Under the pieces are notes generated by a model that made no database searches, had not been told where the DNA came from, and was given only the letters and a program-made list of their open reading frames with translations. Shown here piece after piece: positions 1 through 8,195 of a stretch of 64,000 bases of DNA. Origin of the DNA: Microbacterium hibisci (GTDB taxonomy: Bacteria > Actinomycetota > Actinomycetes > Actinomycetales > Microbacteriaceae). Numbering within the stretch: the stretch's first letter is position 1; each line of letters starts with the position of its first letter. The translations under genes were made by a program, and so were the position numbers. The stretch is taken from the NCBI RefSeq assembly GCF_015278255.1, contig NZ_JADIJC010000012.1:1-64000 (forward strand), written 5' to 3'.

Positions 1-31
1 TCTCGCCATACGACGCCTTGAAATCAGCCAT
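1..31 (-). CDS. 5' end of an unidentified gene, running off the window
   Basis: An ATG on the minus strand at position 31 is preceded by a purine-rich stretch (AAGGGATGG, about 4-12 bases upstream) that fits a ribosome binding site. The readable start is MADFKASYGE before the window ends. Ten residues are too few to name a family. It is divergent from the enoyl-CoA hydratase gene at 152, with about 120 bp between them that would hold both promoters. Confidence 0.5.
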   Translation of the reverse strand, partial: MADFKASYGE

Positions 32-151
32 GATCCATCCCTTCGAAACCAGCGGACCCGATCAGGTCCTCCCGCAGGCTAGCGCCACCCGCCACGCCCC
101 CACGATGGGGACCATTCCCCATATGGAAAACTGGCACACCGGAGGACGAAG

Positions 152-928
152 ATGACCGACTACGAGACGATCCTCGTCGAGACGCGCGGACGCGTCGGAT
201 GGATCACCCTGAACCGCCCGGAGGCGCTCAACGCGCTGAACACGCAGGTCTGCCGCGATGTCGTGGCCGCGGCATCGGCCTTCGACGCCGATGAGGCGAT
301 CGGCGCGATCGTCGTGACCGGCTCGGAGCGCGCCTTCGCCGCGGGCGCCGACATCAAAGAGATGGAGTCCAAGTCGGGGCTCGAGATGCTCATGGGCGAC
401 CACTTCGGCGGCTGGGCGCAGTTCGCCGCGGTGCGCACGCCGGTGATCGCCGCGGTCGCGGGCTACGCCCTCGGCGGCGGATGCGAGCTCGCGATGATGT
501 GCGACATCATCCTCGCCGCCGACACCGCGAAATTCGGGCAGCCCGAGATCAACCTCGGCGTGATCCCCGGTATGGGCGGCTCGCAGCGGCTCATCCGCGC
601 GGTCGGCTACTACAAGGCCGCCGAGCTGATCCTCACGGGACGGATGATGGATGCCGCCGAAGCCGAGCGCTCCGGACTCGCCTCGCGCGTCGTGCCCGCG
701 GCCGACCTGCTGACCGAGGCGCAGAAGACCGCCGAGACGATCGCGTCGAAGAGCCTGCCGTCGCTGTACGCGGCGAAGGCCGTGCTCGACGCTGCGCAGG
801 AGACCTCGCTCGCCGAGGGTCTGCGGCTCGAGCGCCACGTGTTCGCGAGCCTCTTCGACACCGACGACCAGAAGGAGGGCATGGCCGCCTTCCGCGAGAA
901 GCGCGCCCCCGAGTTCCGCGGCCGCTGA
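152..928 (+). CDS. echA: Enoyl-CoA hydratase (crotonase family)
   Basis: This 258-residue protein has the length and motifs of a crotonase that hydrates trans-2-enoyl-CoA in fatty-acid beta-oxidation. Seen: the NRPEALNAL start of the fold (21-29), the AGADIKEM loop (64-71), the oxyanion-hole GGGCE with Glu112, and Glu132 in PEINLG. The two glutamates are 20 residues apart, the spacing of the catalytic pair of classical enoyl-CoA hydratases, so it should be active. The ATG follows GGAGGACGAAG, a strong RBS. It converges on a MarR regulator and lies near etfBA, which would carry acyl-CoA dehydrogenase electrons, so a beta-oxidation role fits. Its exact chain-length substrate cannot be read. Confidence 0.93.
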   Translation: MTDYETILVETRGRVGWITLNRPEALNALNTQVCRDVVAAASAFDADEAIGAIVVTGSERAFAAGADIKEMESKSGLEMLMGDHFGGWAQFAAVRTPVIAAVAGYALGGGCELAMMCDIILAADTAKFGQPEINLGVIPGMGGSQRLIRAVGYYKAAELILTGRMMDAAEAERSGLASRVVPAADLLTEAQKTAETIASKSLPSLYAAKAVLDAAQETSLAEGLRLERHVFASLFDTDDQKEGMAAFREKRAPEFRGR

Positions 929-938
929 CCGTCCCCGG

Positions 939-1011
939 CCGTTGAGCGGAGCGAGGAGCGAGCGAGCGAGACGAAACGCCCCGAACCCGGCGCGTTCCGC
1001 TCAGCGAACGG
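939..1011. terminator. Imperfect inverted repeat between convergent echA and marR
   Basis: CCGTTGAGCGGA (939-950) pairs with TCCGCTCA-GCG-AACGG (996-1011), allowing a small bulge. The space between is an AGCG/GCGAG-rich run followed by GACGAAACG. It sits between two convergent stop codons, so a bidirectional terminator is likely. I recall similar GTTGAGCG...GACGAAACG elements between genes in this family; that recall is unverified. Confidence 0.5.
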
Positions 1012-1013
1012 GG

Positions 1014-1550
1014 TCAGAGGGGGTCGGGCTGCGGGCGCGGCTCGGTGAAGTCGCCGGCGTCCTTGCGGAAGCGCGCGATGATGCGCACGAGCTCGGTCGT
1101 GTCGGCGCCGGTCAGGCCGGGATCCTCGAACACCTCCGTGTTCAACGCCGTCGTCGCCCGCTCCACCAGCTCGCGGCCGGAGTCGGTGAGCACGAGCATC
1201 GCCGCCCTGCCGTCGGCCGGATGCGGCTCGCGCGACACCAGACCGTCGCGGGCGAGGCGGTCGACGGTGTTCGTGACGCTGGTCGGATGCACCTGCAGGC
1301 GGGCGATGGCACTGGCCATAGGCATCCGTCCCTCCCGCGTGAATCCGAGCAGGCGCAGCATCTCGTACCGTGCGAACGAGAGGCCGAAGGGCTTCAGGGC
1401 CGTGTCGATGCGCGCGAACATCAGCTGCTGCGCGCGGATGATCGACGTGACGGCGGTCATTCCGGCGGCGGCCGGTTCCCAGCCATGGGCGATCCACTGA
1501 CGCTTGGCTTCGGCGATCGGGTCGACCGGAAGACGCTTGGGTGCTGCCAT
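1014..1550 (-). CDS. MarR-family transcriptional regulator
   Basis: A 178-residue winged-helix regulator. The recognition region HPTSVTNTVDRLARDGLVSR and the wing HPADGRAAMLVLT (roughly 108-140) are typical of MarR, which senses phenolic or acyl-CoA-like ligands. The frame is open further upstream to an ATG at 1634, but I place the start at the ATG at 1550, preceded by GAGGAGG at good spacing; the longer N-terminus (MCIHKRRF...) has no such signal. It converges on echA and is divergent from etfB, so it may control beta-oxidation genes. The TGTATACA palindrome in the divergent gap is a possible operator. Confidence 0.9.
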   Translation of the reverse strand: MAAPKRLPVDPIAEAKRQWIAHGWEPAAAGMTAVTSIIRAQQLMFARIDTALKPFGLSFARYEMLRLLGFTREGRMPMASAIARLQVHPTSVTNTVDRLARDGLVSREPHPADGRAAMLVLTDSGRELVERATTALNTEVFEDPGLTGADTTELVRIIARFRKDAGDFTEPRPQPDPL

Positions 1551-1623
1551 GACGACCTCCTCGTCCCACCGTACCGGTCCGCGGGTGGAGAGACGGACGA
1601 CGGATGCCGCAAAACGGCGTTTA

Positions 1624-1631
1624 TGTATACA
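1624..1631. promoter_or_regulatory. Candidate operator TGTATACA in the marR/etfB gap
   Basis: TGTATACA is a perfect 8 bp palindrome and one of few AT-rich spots in the divergent region between marR and etfB. MarR proteins often bind such short palindromes. The link to this MarR is inference only. Confidence 0.3.
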
Positions 1632-1675
1632 CACGGGCCGTCAACGGTCGGTCATCGTCGGTTCATGTCGCTGGA

Positions 1676-1705
1676 TTGGGTACATTGCGCCGCGCGCCCT
1701 AGACT
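1676..1705 (+). promoter_or_regulatory. Promoter for etfBA
   Basis: TTGGGT (1676-1681), an 18 bp spacer and TAGACT (1700-1705) lie 25-54 bases upstream of the etfB ATG. The -10 fits the actinobacterial TAnnnT form; the -35 is weak. Confidence 0.45.
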
Positions 1706-1729
1706 CGTGCCCAGCGTGAGGAGATCGTC

Positions 1730-2506
1730 ATGAAGATCGTCGTCCTGGTCAAGGAAGTCCCGGATACCTACGGGGATCGCAAGCTGTCGCTCGAGACCGG
1801 CCTGGCTGATCGCGGTGCGAGCGAGACCGTGCTCGACGAGATCGGCGAGCGGGCGCTCGAGGTGGCATTGTCGTACGCCGACAAGACGCCCGGCACCGAG
1901 GTGGTGGTGCTGTCGATGGCTCCCGAGTCGGCGTCCGCGACGGTGCGCAAGGGACTCGCGATGGGCGCCGCGTCCGCCGTGCAGGTGATCGACGAGGGTC
2001 TGCTCGGCGCCGACATGGGACTCACCGCCGAGGTGCTCGCCGCGACGCTGCAGCGCACCGGGTTCGACCTCGTGATCGCGGGCAACCAATCCACCGACGG
2101 CGTCGGCGGAGTGCTGCCGGCGATGGTGGCCGAGATCCTCGACGTGCCCTCGGCCACGTACCTCAGCGCCGTCGAGATCGGCGACGGCGAGGTGTCGGGC
2201 ACTCGCGCCTCGGACGGCGCGACGCTGCACGTGTCGGCACAGCTGCCGGCTGTGATCTCGATCACCGAGGCGCTGCCCGACGCGCGTTTCCCCAACTTCA
2301 AGGGCATCATGGCGGCCAAGAAGAAGCCGTTCGAGACCCTGTCGCTCGCCGAGCTCGAGATCGACCCGCACGACCCCGACGCGTCGCGGTCGATCGTGAT
2401 CTCGCTCGGTGAGAAGCCGCCGCGCGAAGCCGGCGTCAAGATCGTCGACGAGGGCGACGCGGGCGAGAAGCTCGCCGAGTTCCTCCTCCAGAACCGGCTC
2501 GCGTGA
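1730..2506 (+). CDS. etfB: Electron transfer flavoprotein, beta subunit
   Basis: 258 residues, the usual EtfB size. The start MKIVVLVKEVPDTYGD, the nucleotide-binding stretch LVIAGNQSTDGVGGVLPAMVAEIL (about 117-140) and AVISITEALPDARFPNFKGIMAAKKKP (about 184-210) are family hallmarks; the last resembles the recognition loop through which EtfB contacts dehydrogenases. With EtfA it accepts electrons from acyl-CoA dehydrogenases. The ATG follows GTGAGGAGATCGTC, a strong RBS. etfA begins 13 bp downstream, then a cytochrome b gene, so the three probably form one operon. Confidence 0.97.
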   Translation: MKIVVLVKEVPDTYGDRKLSLETGLADRGASETVLDEIGERALEVALSYADKTPGTEVVVLSMAPESASATVRKGLAMGAASAVQVIDEGLLGADMGLTAEVLAATLQRTGFDLVIAGNQSTDGVGGVLPAMVAEILDVPSATYLSAVEIGDGEVSGTRASDGATLHVSAQLPAVISITEALPDARFPNFKGIMAAKKKPFETLSLAELEIDPHDPDASRSIVISLGEKPPREAGVKIVDEGDAGEKLAEFLLQNRLA

Positions 2507-2519
2507 GGGTGCGTGTGTG

Positions 2520-3485
2520 ATGACTTTCAACGATGACTCGATCCTCGTCCTCCTCGACACGACCCCCTCGGGCGGGCTCGCCAAATCGGCCGCCGAGGTG
2601 CTGGGCGCCGCTGCGTCGGTCGGCACGCCGGTCGCGCTGATCGTGGGCGACGCGGCGCTGGCGACGGATGCCGCAGCCCTGGGAGCTGCCACCGTGCTGG
2701 TCGCCGCGCCCGGCGAAGGCCTGAACGTCCCGACGGTGGACGCGCTCACCGCCGCCGCCGACCAGGTGCGGCCCGACGCGATACTGGTGTCGCACTCGAT
2801 CGAGGGCCGCGAGGTCGCCGGCCGGTACGCCGCGCGGACCCGCTCCGGGATCGCGGTCGACGCCGTCGGCGTCTCGCGCGACGCGGAGGGCGTGGTCGCG
2901 AACCACTCCGTCTACGGCGGGGCGTACAGCGTCGACTCCGCGGTCACGTGGGGCGCGCCCGTCATCACGATCCGCCAGGGGTCCATCGACGCCCGTGCGG
3001 AAGCCGTGGCGAGCCCGGAGGTCGAAAGCCTCGAGGTCCGCGCCTCCGGGCGCAGGGCCGCGACGATCACGTCGGTCGACGAGGCCGTGGTGTCGTCGTC
3101 GCGCCCCGAGCTGCGCGGTGCGACGAAGGTCGTCTCGGGCGGCCGCGGTCTCGGCTCGGGTGACAAGTTCGCGCTCGTCGAGCAGCTCGCCGACACGCTG
3201 GGCGCCGCGATCGGCGCCTCGCGCGCCGCCGTCGACGCCGGTTACGTGCCCTACTCGTACCAGGTCGGCCAGACCGGCGTCTCGGTGTCGCCGCAGCTGT
3301 ATGTCGCGCTCGGCATCTCGGGCGCGATCCAGCACAAGGCCGGCATGCAGACCGCCAAGACGATCGTCGCGATCAACAAGGACGCCGACGCCCCGATCTT
3401 CGAGATCGCCGACTTCGGCGTCGTCGGCGACCTCTTCCAGGTCGTGCCGCAGCTGATCGCCGCGCTCGAGGCGAAGAAGGCGTAA
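2520..3485 (+). CDS. etfA: Electron transfer flavoprotein, alpha subunit
   Basis: 321 residues. The C-terminal FAD domain is clear: SGGRGLGSGDKF (about 206-217), then GASRAAVDAGYVPYSYQVGQTG and SGAIQHKAGM, which hold the FAD, and DFGVVGDLFQVVP near the end. The frame is open well upstream into etfB, but the ATG at 2520 is chosen because it lies just past the etfB stop with GAGGG upstream and gives a normal EtfA N-terminus; a GTG one codon earlier is possible. EtfA passes electrons to a membrane quinone oxidoreductase. No ETF:quinone oxidoreductase gene is present, but a membrane cytochrome b gene starts 5 bp after the stop. Confidence 0.96.
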   Translation: MTFNDDSILVLLDTTPSGGLAKSAAEVLGAAASVGTPVALIVGDAALATDAAALGAATVLVAAPGEGLNVPTVDALTAAADQVRPDAILVSHSIEGREVAGRYAARTRSGIAVDAVGVSRDAEGVVANHSVYGGAYSVDSAVTWGAPVITIRQGSIDARAEAVASPEVESLEVRASGRRAATITSVDEAVVSSSRPELRGATKVVSGGRGLGSGDKFALVEQLADTLGAAIGASRAAVDAGYVPYSYQVGQTGVSVSPQLYVALGISGAIQHKAGMQTAKTIVAINKDADAPIFEIADFGVVGDLFQVVPQLIAALEAKKA

Positions 3486-3490
3486 CCCGC

Positions 3491-5257
3491 ATGGCGACGT
3501 ACGGTTCAGCGGTGCGGCGCGGGCTGCCGCGCGTGCCCGGCGGCGAGCCGTGGCCGCCCGCCGGCTCCGCGCCGGTGCCCGGGTCGAACGGTGACGGGCC
3601 GGTCGTCGAATCCGCTCCGGCCGCGGCGGCCGAGGCCGCCGCCGATGCCGACCGCGCCAGTTCCCTGCGACCGCTGCAGAAATCGGAGCCGCAGTTGCAG
3701 GAAACTGCAGCAGTCGCGACCTCGGTCGCTGAGCAGGTCTCGGGCGCTGGGCAGACCGGGGGAGCGGGCAGCGGCGGCCGGGCGATCCGCCGGGGTCTGC
3801 CGCGTGTGCCGGGCGGCGAGCCATGGCCCCCGGCATCCGTCGTCCCGGCTGCCGCGCCGGCCGCACCGGAAGTGGCAGCAGTGGCCGCTTCTGGCACCGC
3901 GACGCGACCCGAAGTGACACCTTCGCCGGCGGCGCCGGCCGAGAAGGTGGCACCTGTGGCCGCCTCGGACGCCGAAACCCGGCACGAAGTGACACCTGCG
4001 CCCGCGAGCGAGGGCGCGAAGCCGCTGCGGCGCGGGCTTCCGCGCGTGGCCGGCGGCGACCCCTGGCCGCCCGCGGCCTTCGCGCCGGCTGCGACCGCGG
4101 CGGCGGTGACGGATGCCGCATCCGCGCCGGTCGCGGAAGCACCGGCGACCGCGCCGGCCGAGGTCGCGGCATCCGTCCCCTCCTCGGCAGCGCGCTCGAC
4201 GACCCCCGCCCCTGCGCCGGCCGCGCCGGCCACTGCCACCGGGGTGCCGCTGTCGCAGCCGCTGCCGTTCACCCGCACCGTGTGGGCCGGCGCCGGTGCG
4301 CAGACGCGTCCGGCCGCACCCGCCGAGCCGCAGCGGATCGGCCCGTTCACGCGCCTGCAGTGGGCGGGGGCCGTGATCGTGGGCGGCGCCGGTCTACTGA
4401 TCGCGGCGGGCATGGCCGTCGCGCTCGTCCGCTGGCTGCTCAGCACGCAGTGGGGCGTCGACTTCCTGGCCGCCTATCCGGGGGAGTATCACCTGCCCGA
4501 GGGGGCGCCGGTCGGCCTCCCGGCGTGGCTGGGGTGGCAGCACTTCTTCAACGTGTTCCTGATGGTGCTGATCATCCGCACCGGCCTGCAGGTGCGCACC
4601 GAGAAGCGGCCGACCGTGTTCTGGTCGCCGCGCACCAACAACCGGCGCAAGATCAGCCTCAACCTGTGGTTCCACCAGTCGCTCGACATCCTGTGGCTCG
4701 TCAACGGCGTGGTCTTCGTGGTGCTGCTGTTCGTGACCGGCCAGTGGATGCGGATCGTGCCGACGTCGTGGGAGGTGTTCCCCAACGCGGTCTCGGCAGG
4801 GCTGCAGTACGTCTCGCTGGACTGGCCGACCGAGAACGGCTGGGTGAACTACAACTCGCTGCAGCAGCTCGCGTACTTCGCGACCGTGTTCCTCGCCGCG
4901 CCGCTGGCCGCGATCACCGGCGTGCGCATGTCGGGGGTGTGGCCGAAGAACGCGGCGGGCCTCAACAAGGCGTATCCGGTCGAGTGGGCGCGGGCCGTCC
5001 ACTTCCCGGTGATGCTCTACTTCGTCGTCTTCATCGCGATCCACGTCTTCCTCGTGTTCGCGACGGGTGCGCTGCGCAACCTCAACCACATGTACGCCGC
5101 GCAGGGCTCGACCGACCCGAACGCGTACGCCGACAACTGGACCGGCTTCTGGTTCTTCGTCGCGTCGCTCGCAGTGATCGCCGTCGCGTGGGTGGCCGCT
5201 CGGCCCCTCGTGCTGGCGCCGATCGCGCGCCTGTTCGGCAAGGTGTCCGGCCGCTGA
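3491..5257 (+). CDS. Membrane cytochrome b/b6-domain protein with triple-repeat N-terminus
   Basis: 588 residues in two halves. Residues 1 to about 280 are Pro/Ala-rich, low-complexity and probably cytoplasmic, and carry the same peptide three times: RRGLPRVPGGEPWPP at 9-23 and 100-114, and RRGLPRVAGGDPWPP at 180-194. From about 290 on there are four or five hydrophobic spans. Histidines in WQHFFN, WFHQSLD, AVHFPVML and AIHVFLV are in the positions expected for haem b ligands of a formate-dehydrogenase-gamma or cytochrome b561 fold. It starts 5 bp after etfA, so it is probably translated with etfBA. A role linking ETF to the quinone pool is inference; partnering a molybdopterin oxidoreductase such as the one at 38134 is the alternative. 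Confidence 0.85.
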   Translation: MATYGSAVRRGLPRVPGGEPWPPAGSAPVPGSNGDGPVVESAPAAAAEAAADADRASSLRPLQKSEPQLQETAAVATSVAEQVSGAGQTGGAGSGGRAIRRGLPRVPGGEPWPPASVVPAAAPAAPEVAAVAASGTATRPEVTPSPAAPAEKVAPVAASDAETRHEVTPAPASEGAKPLRRGLPRVAGGDPWPPAAFAPAATAAAVTDAASAPVAEAPATAPAEVAASVPSSAARSTTPAPAPAAPATATGVPLSQPLPFTRTVWAGAGAQTRPAAPAEPQRIGPFTRLQWAGAVIVGGAGLLIAAGMAVALVRWLLSTQWGVDFLAAYPGEYHLPEGAPVGLPAWLGWQHFFNVFLMVLIIRTGLQVRTEKRPTVFWSPRTNNRRKISLNLWFHQSLDILWLVNGVVFVVLLFVTGQWMRIVPTSWEVFPNAVSAGLQYVSLDWPTENGWVNYNSLQQLAYFATVFLAAPLAAITGVRMSGVWPKNAAGLNKAYPVEWARAVHFPVMLYFVVFIAIHVFLVFATGALRNLNHMYAAQGSTDPNAYADNWTGFWFFVASLAVIAVAWVAARPLVLAPIARLFGKVSGR

Positions 5258-5279
5258 CCCCGCGCGGCTCGCGGTGGGC

Positions 5280-5963
5280 TCAGGGCTCCACCACGATGCC
5301 GGCGAGCTCGGCGAGTGCCGGCGCCATGAGCTGCAGCTGCTCGGGCGAGATCGTCGCGCCGCGGAGGCCCTCGAGCCCGACCACCTGACCGACGTCGGCG
5401 CCGCGCAGGTCGACGTCGTGCAGTCGTGCGCCGCTCGCGTTGAGCGTGCCGATGCGCGTCGATGCGAACGCGACGCGGCGGGCTGCGGCATCCATCAGGT
5501 CGATCTCGTCGATCGTGCAGTCGATGAACGCGACGTCGAGCAGTTCCGCCGCGTGCAGGTTGACGTAGCCGAGCTTGCAGCGGAGGAGACGGATGCCGCG
5601 CCACTCGGCGTCGTACACCTCGACCGATCCGAACCTGCTGTCGCGGATCTCGACATCGCGCCACCCGCCGCGTGCAGCCGAGACGGCGGGGACGTTCGCA
5701 CCGGAGAAGACGGACTCGACGATCCGCGCGCCGCGCAGGGTCCACGTGTCGAGGACGAGGCCGTCGAAGCGGCAGGCTTCGACCGTGGCACCGACCTCCA
5801 GCTCCCACGCATCGCGCTCGATCGCCGTGTAGGCGACGCCGTCGAGGCGGCCGGCGTCGAGCATCGCGCCGTCACCGGGTTCGAGGGGGTCGAGCGCGGA
5901 TTCGTCGAAGTCGAACAGGGGTGGCTGCGCGCCCCGGCTCTTGCGTGATCTGGCTGCTGGCAT
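5280..5963 (-). CDS. Pentapeptide-repeat protein
   Basis: 227 residues. From about residue 35 the chain reads as consecutive A(D/N)LxX-like units (AMLDAGRLDGVAY, CRFDGLVLDTWTLRGARIVESVFSGANV, LLRCKLGYVNLHAAELLDVAFIDC, LHDVDLRGADVGQVVGLEGLRGATIS), which form a right-handed quadrilateral beta-helix. The closing stretch ATISPEQLQLMAPALAELAGI is a common end cap. The ATG at 5963 is chosen over a GTG at 5972: TAGGGT at 5971-5976 is 7 bases upstream and would make the mRNA leaderless. Family members range from gyrase-protecting DNA mimics to unknowns; nothing here shows which. Confidence 0.85.
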   Translation of the reverse strand: MPAARSRKSRGAQPPLFDFDESALDPLEPGDGAMLDAGRLDGVAYTAIERDAWELEVGATVEACRFDGLVLDTWTLRGARIVESVFSGANVPAVSAARGGWRDVEIRDSRFGSVEVYDAEWRGIRLLRCKLGYVNLHAAELLDVAFIDCTIDEIDLMDAAARRVAFASTRIGTLNASGARLHDVDLRGADVGQVVGLEGLRGATISPEQLQLMAPALAELAGIVVEP

Positions 5964-6045
5964 CGCGGCCACCCTAGCCCGTGCCGCCGACCCTGTGCCG
6001 CCTCTCTGGACTCGGCGTCACCGCCTCGGGTTCGGCGTCTGTACG

Positions 6046-6113
6046 GTTTGGGGCGCGCCGGGTGCGTTCGGAGCGCGCGGCGCACGCCCCGAACGCACGC
6101 GCCGCCCCCAAAC
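6046..6113. repeat. Long imperfect inverted repeat (stem-loop)
   Basis: GTTTGGGGCGCGCC plus GGGTGCGTTCGG (6046-6071) pairs with CCCGAACGCACGC plus GCCGCCCCCAAAC (6088-6113), with a few bulges. It lies between two genes that diverge (5963 minus, 6223 plus), so it is not placed as a terminator. The rest of the 5977-6209 gap shows no gene. Confidence 0.6.
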
Positions 6114-6222
6114 CCGACCGGGGCCGGGAGCGAGGGAACCCCGGAGATGGGGGGATAACCCGAAGAGAAGACTCCGGATGGCTCAGGCGCGCTCGGCGCG
6201 CCGCACGCCTACCGTAAGTGGC

Positions 6223-7488
6223 ATGACCTCTCCGGACTCTCCCTCCGTCCGCCCGGTGACCCGGCCGGCGCAGGTGGCGGGCGCCATCGCGCAGCTCGCC
6301 GCCCTCGGCGTGATCGGCGCGGCCGCGTTCTCACTGCTGTTCTCCCTGCTGGGCCTCGGCATCGGCCTGCTGTTCGTGATCGGCATCGGCCTCGTCGTCC
6401 TCTTCGCCCTCGTCTACGTGCTCTATGCGCTCGGCTGGCTCGAGACGCAGCGCGTCGACGGGCTGTATCGGTTCGGCCTCCCGCCGCTGCGTCCGCGCTC
6501 GAGCGGGCGCCCCGGCTTCGGCGGATTCCTGCGCACCGTGTGGATCCAGGCCATCGACGCGGCGACCTGGCGCGCGATCGCCAACCTCGCCATCGCGACC
6601 ATCCTCGGGTGGGTCGTGGTCGCTCTCGCCGGTCTGCTGGTGTCGGGCGCCGTGCTCGCCTTCGCGCCGCTGTTCGCCGACGCGAGCGCGGTGCGCCTCG
6701 CCCGCACCGGCATCGAGGTGCCGATCTCGTGGGCCGTTCCGGTGGGCATCGTGGCGGTGCTGGTGTCGGCCGCGGGCATGATCGGGCTCGGCGTGCTGCA
6801 CGGCATCCTCGCGCGGGCCATCATGGTGCCCTCGCGCGAGGCGCAGCTGGCCGAGGCCGCTCGCACCTCCAGCCGCCAGCACGCCGGCGCGGTGCGCGCG
6901 GCCGACGTCGAGCGCACGCGCATCGAGCGCGACCTCCACGACGGCGTCCAGCCGCGGCTGGTCTCGGTCGGCATGACGCTCGGCCTCGCGCAGCAGAAGA
7001 TCGAAGCCGACCCCGAGGCCGCGAAAGCCCTCATCGCCGAGGCCCACACCTCGACGAAGGCGGCCATCACCGAGCTCCGGCAGCTGGCCCGCGGCATCCA
7101 CACCTCCGTCCTCGACGACCGGGGTCTGGACGCGGCGCTGTCTGCGCTCGTCGCCCGCTCGGTCGTGCCCGTCCACATGGACGTGCGGCTCGACGGCCGC
7201 TGCAGCCGCGAGACCGAGGCGGCCGCCTACTTCGCCATCGCCGAGGCCCTGACCAACGCCGCCAAGCACTCGCGGGCGACCGAGGTGCGGCTCGTCGCGC
7301 GACTGCGCGAGCCCGGCGTGCTGTGGGCGCGGATCGAAGACAACGGCGTGGGCGGCGCCCGGGTGATCCCCGGCGGCGGATTGGACGGCATCGTCAACCG
7401 CGTCCTCGCCGCCGGCGGCGAGGCCCGCATCGACAGTCCCGCCGGCGGACCGACGAGCGTGGAGGTGAGCATCCCGTGCGCATCCTGA
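6223..7488 (+). CDS. Two-component sensor histidine kinase (HisKA_3/NarL type)
   Basis: 421 residues. Four or more hydrophobic spans fill about 20-75 and 115-200, a membrane sensor with little outside the bilayer. The dimerisation box ADVERTRIERDLHDGVQ has the phospho-acceptor His239. The ATPase has the N box EALTNAAKHS (Asn345) and G box IEDNGVGG (Asp373). Start: ATG 6223, with TACCGT at 6210-6215 seven bases upstream, implying a leaderless message; the open frame before it contains the inverted repeat and is not coding. The response regulator begins 13 bp inside its 3' end. Followed by a DUF4097 protein, it resembles envelope-stress systems of the LiaRS/VraSR kind, by analogy only. Confidence 0.92.
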   Translation: MTSPDSPSVRPVTRPAQVAGAIAQLAALGVIGAAAFSLLFSLLGLGIGLLFVIGIGLVVLFALVYVLYALGWLETQRVDGLYRFGLPPLRPRSSGRPGFGGFLRTVWIQAIDAATWRAIANLAIATILGWVVVALAGLLVSGAVLAFAPLFADASAVRLARTGIEVPISWAVPVGIVAVLVSAAGMIGLGVLHGILARAIMVPSREAQLAEAARTSSRQHAGAVRAADVERTRIERDLHDGVQPRLVSVGMTLGLAQQKIEADPEAAKALIAEAHTSTKAAITELRQLARGIHTSVLDDRGLDAALSALVARSVVPVHMDVRLDGRCSRETEAAAYFAIAEALTNAAKHSRATEVRLVARLREPGVLWARIEDNGVGGARVIPGGGLDGIVNRVLAAGGEARIDSPAGGPTSVEVSIPCAS

Positions 7489-8195
7489 TCTGCGAGGACT
7501 CCGCCCTGCTGCGCGCCGGACTGGTGCGGGTGCTCGAAGACGCCGGCCACGAGGTGGTCGCAGCCCTCCCCGATGCCGCGCACCTCGACGAGACCGTCGA
7601 CCGGACCGGTGCCGACCTGTGCATCCTCGACGTGCGGCTGCCCCCGACCTGGACCGACGAGGGCATCCGGGCGGCGCTGTCGCTCCGGGCGCGGCTGCCC
7701 GAGCTCGCGGTGCTGGTGCTGTCGCAGTATGTCGAGGAGCGCTACGCCGCCGACCTCATCTCGTCCAGCGGCGGTGCGCTCGGCTACCTCCTCAAAGACC
7801 GGGTGGCCGACGTCGCCGACTTCCTCGAGGCGATCGAGCGGATCGCGACCGGAGCCACCGTCCTCGACCCCGAGGTCGTCGCACAGCTGCTCAGCAGGCG
7901 CACGCGCGACGACCGCATGCAACGGCTCACCGAACGCGAGGCATCCGTTCTCGCCCTCATCGCGGAGGGTCGGTCCAACCAGGCGATCGCGAAGACCCTC
8001 CACGTGACCGAGGGCAGCGTCGAGAAGCACATCACGGCGGTCTTCCAGAAGCTGGGCCTCGAACCCGACGAGTCGGGCAACCGCCGCGTCCTGGCGGCCC
8101 TCGCCCACCTCGAGCACGGCGCACCCGCACCGCCGGCTCCTCCGACTCCTCCCACTCCGAGCGGCCGCGGGCCGCAGACAGGAACGAACCGATGA
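7476..8195 (+). CDS. LuxR/NarL-family response regulator
   Basis: 239 residues. The receiver starts VRILICEDSALLRAG, with phospho-acceptor Asp52 in CILDVRLPP and conserved Lys107 in GYLLKDRV. The C-terminal helix-turn-helix LTEREASVLALIAEGRSNQAIAKTLHVTEGSVEKHI (about 149-184) is standard NarL/LuxR. The last 25 residues are a Pro-rich tail (APPAPPTPPTPSG). The GTG start at 7476 lies inside the kinase gene with GGAGGTGA at 7461-7468 as RBS, so the two are translationally coupled. The stop overlaps the next start as ATGA. Confidence 0.95.
   Translation: MRILICEDSALLRAGLVRVLEDAGHEVVAALPDAAHLDETVDRTGADLCILDVRLPPTWTDEGIRAALSLRARLPELAVLVLSQYVEERYAADLISSSGGALGYLLKDRVADVADFLEAIERIATGATVLDPEVVAQLLSRRTRDDRMQRLTEREASVLALIAEGRSNQAIAKTLHVTEGSVEKHITAVFQKLGLEPDESGNRRVLAALAHLEHGAPAPPAPPTPPTPSGRGPQTGTNR

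Noticed and set aside
1551..1634. N-terminal extension of the MarR regulator from ATG 1634
   Set aside because: The ATG at 1550 has GAGGAGG at correct spacing, and the extension crosses the likely control region.
5941..6222. Coding sequence upstream of the histidine kinase ATG in the same frame
   Set aside because: It runs through a 68 bp inverted repeat and is Arg/Pro-rich; the ATG at 6223 has a well-placed -10.
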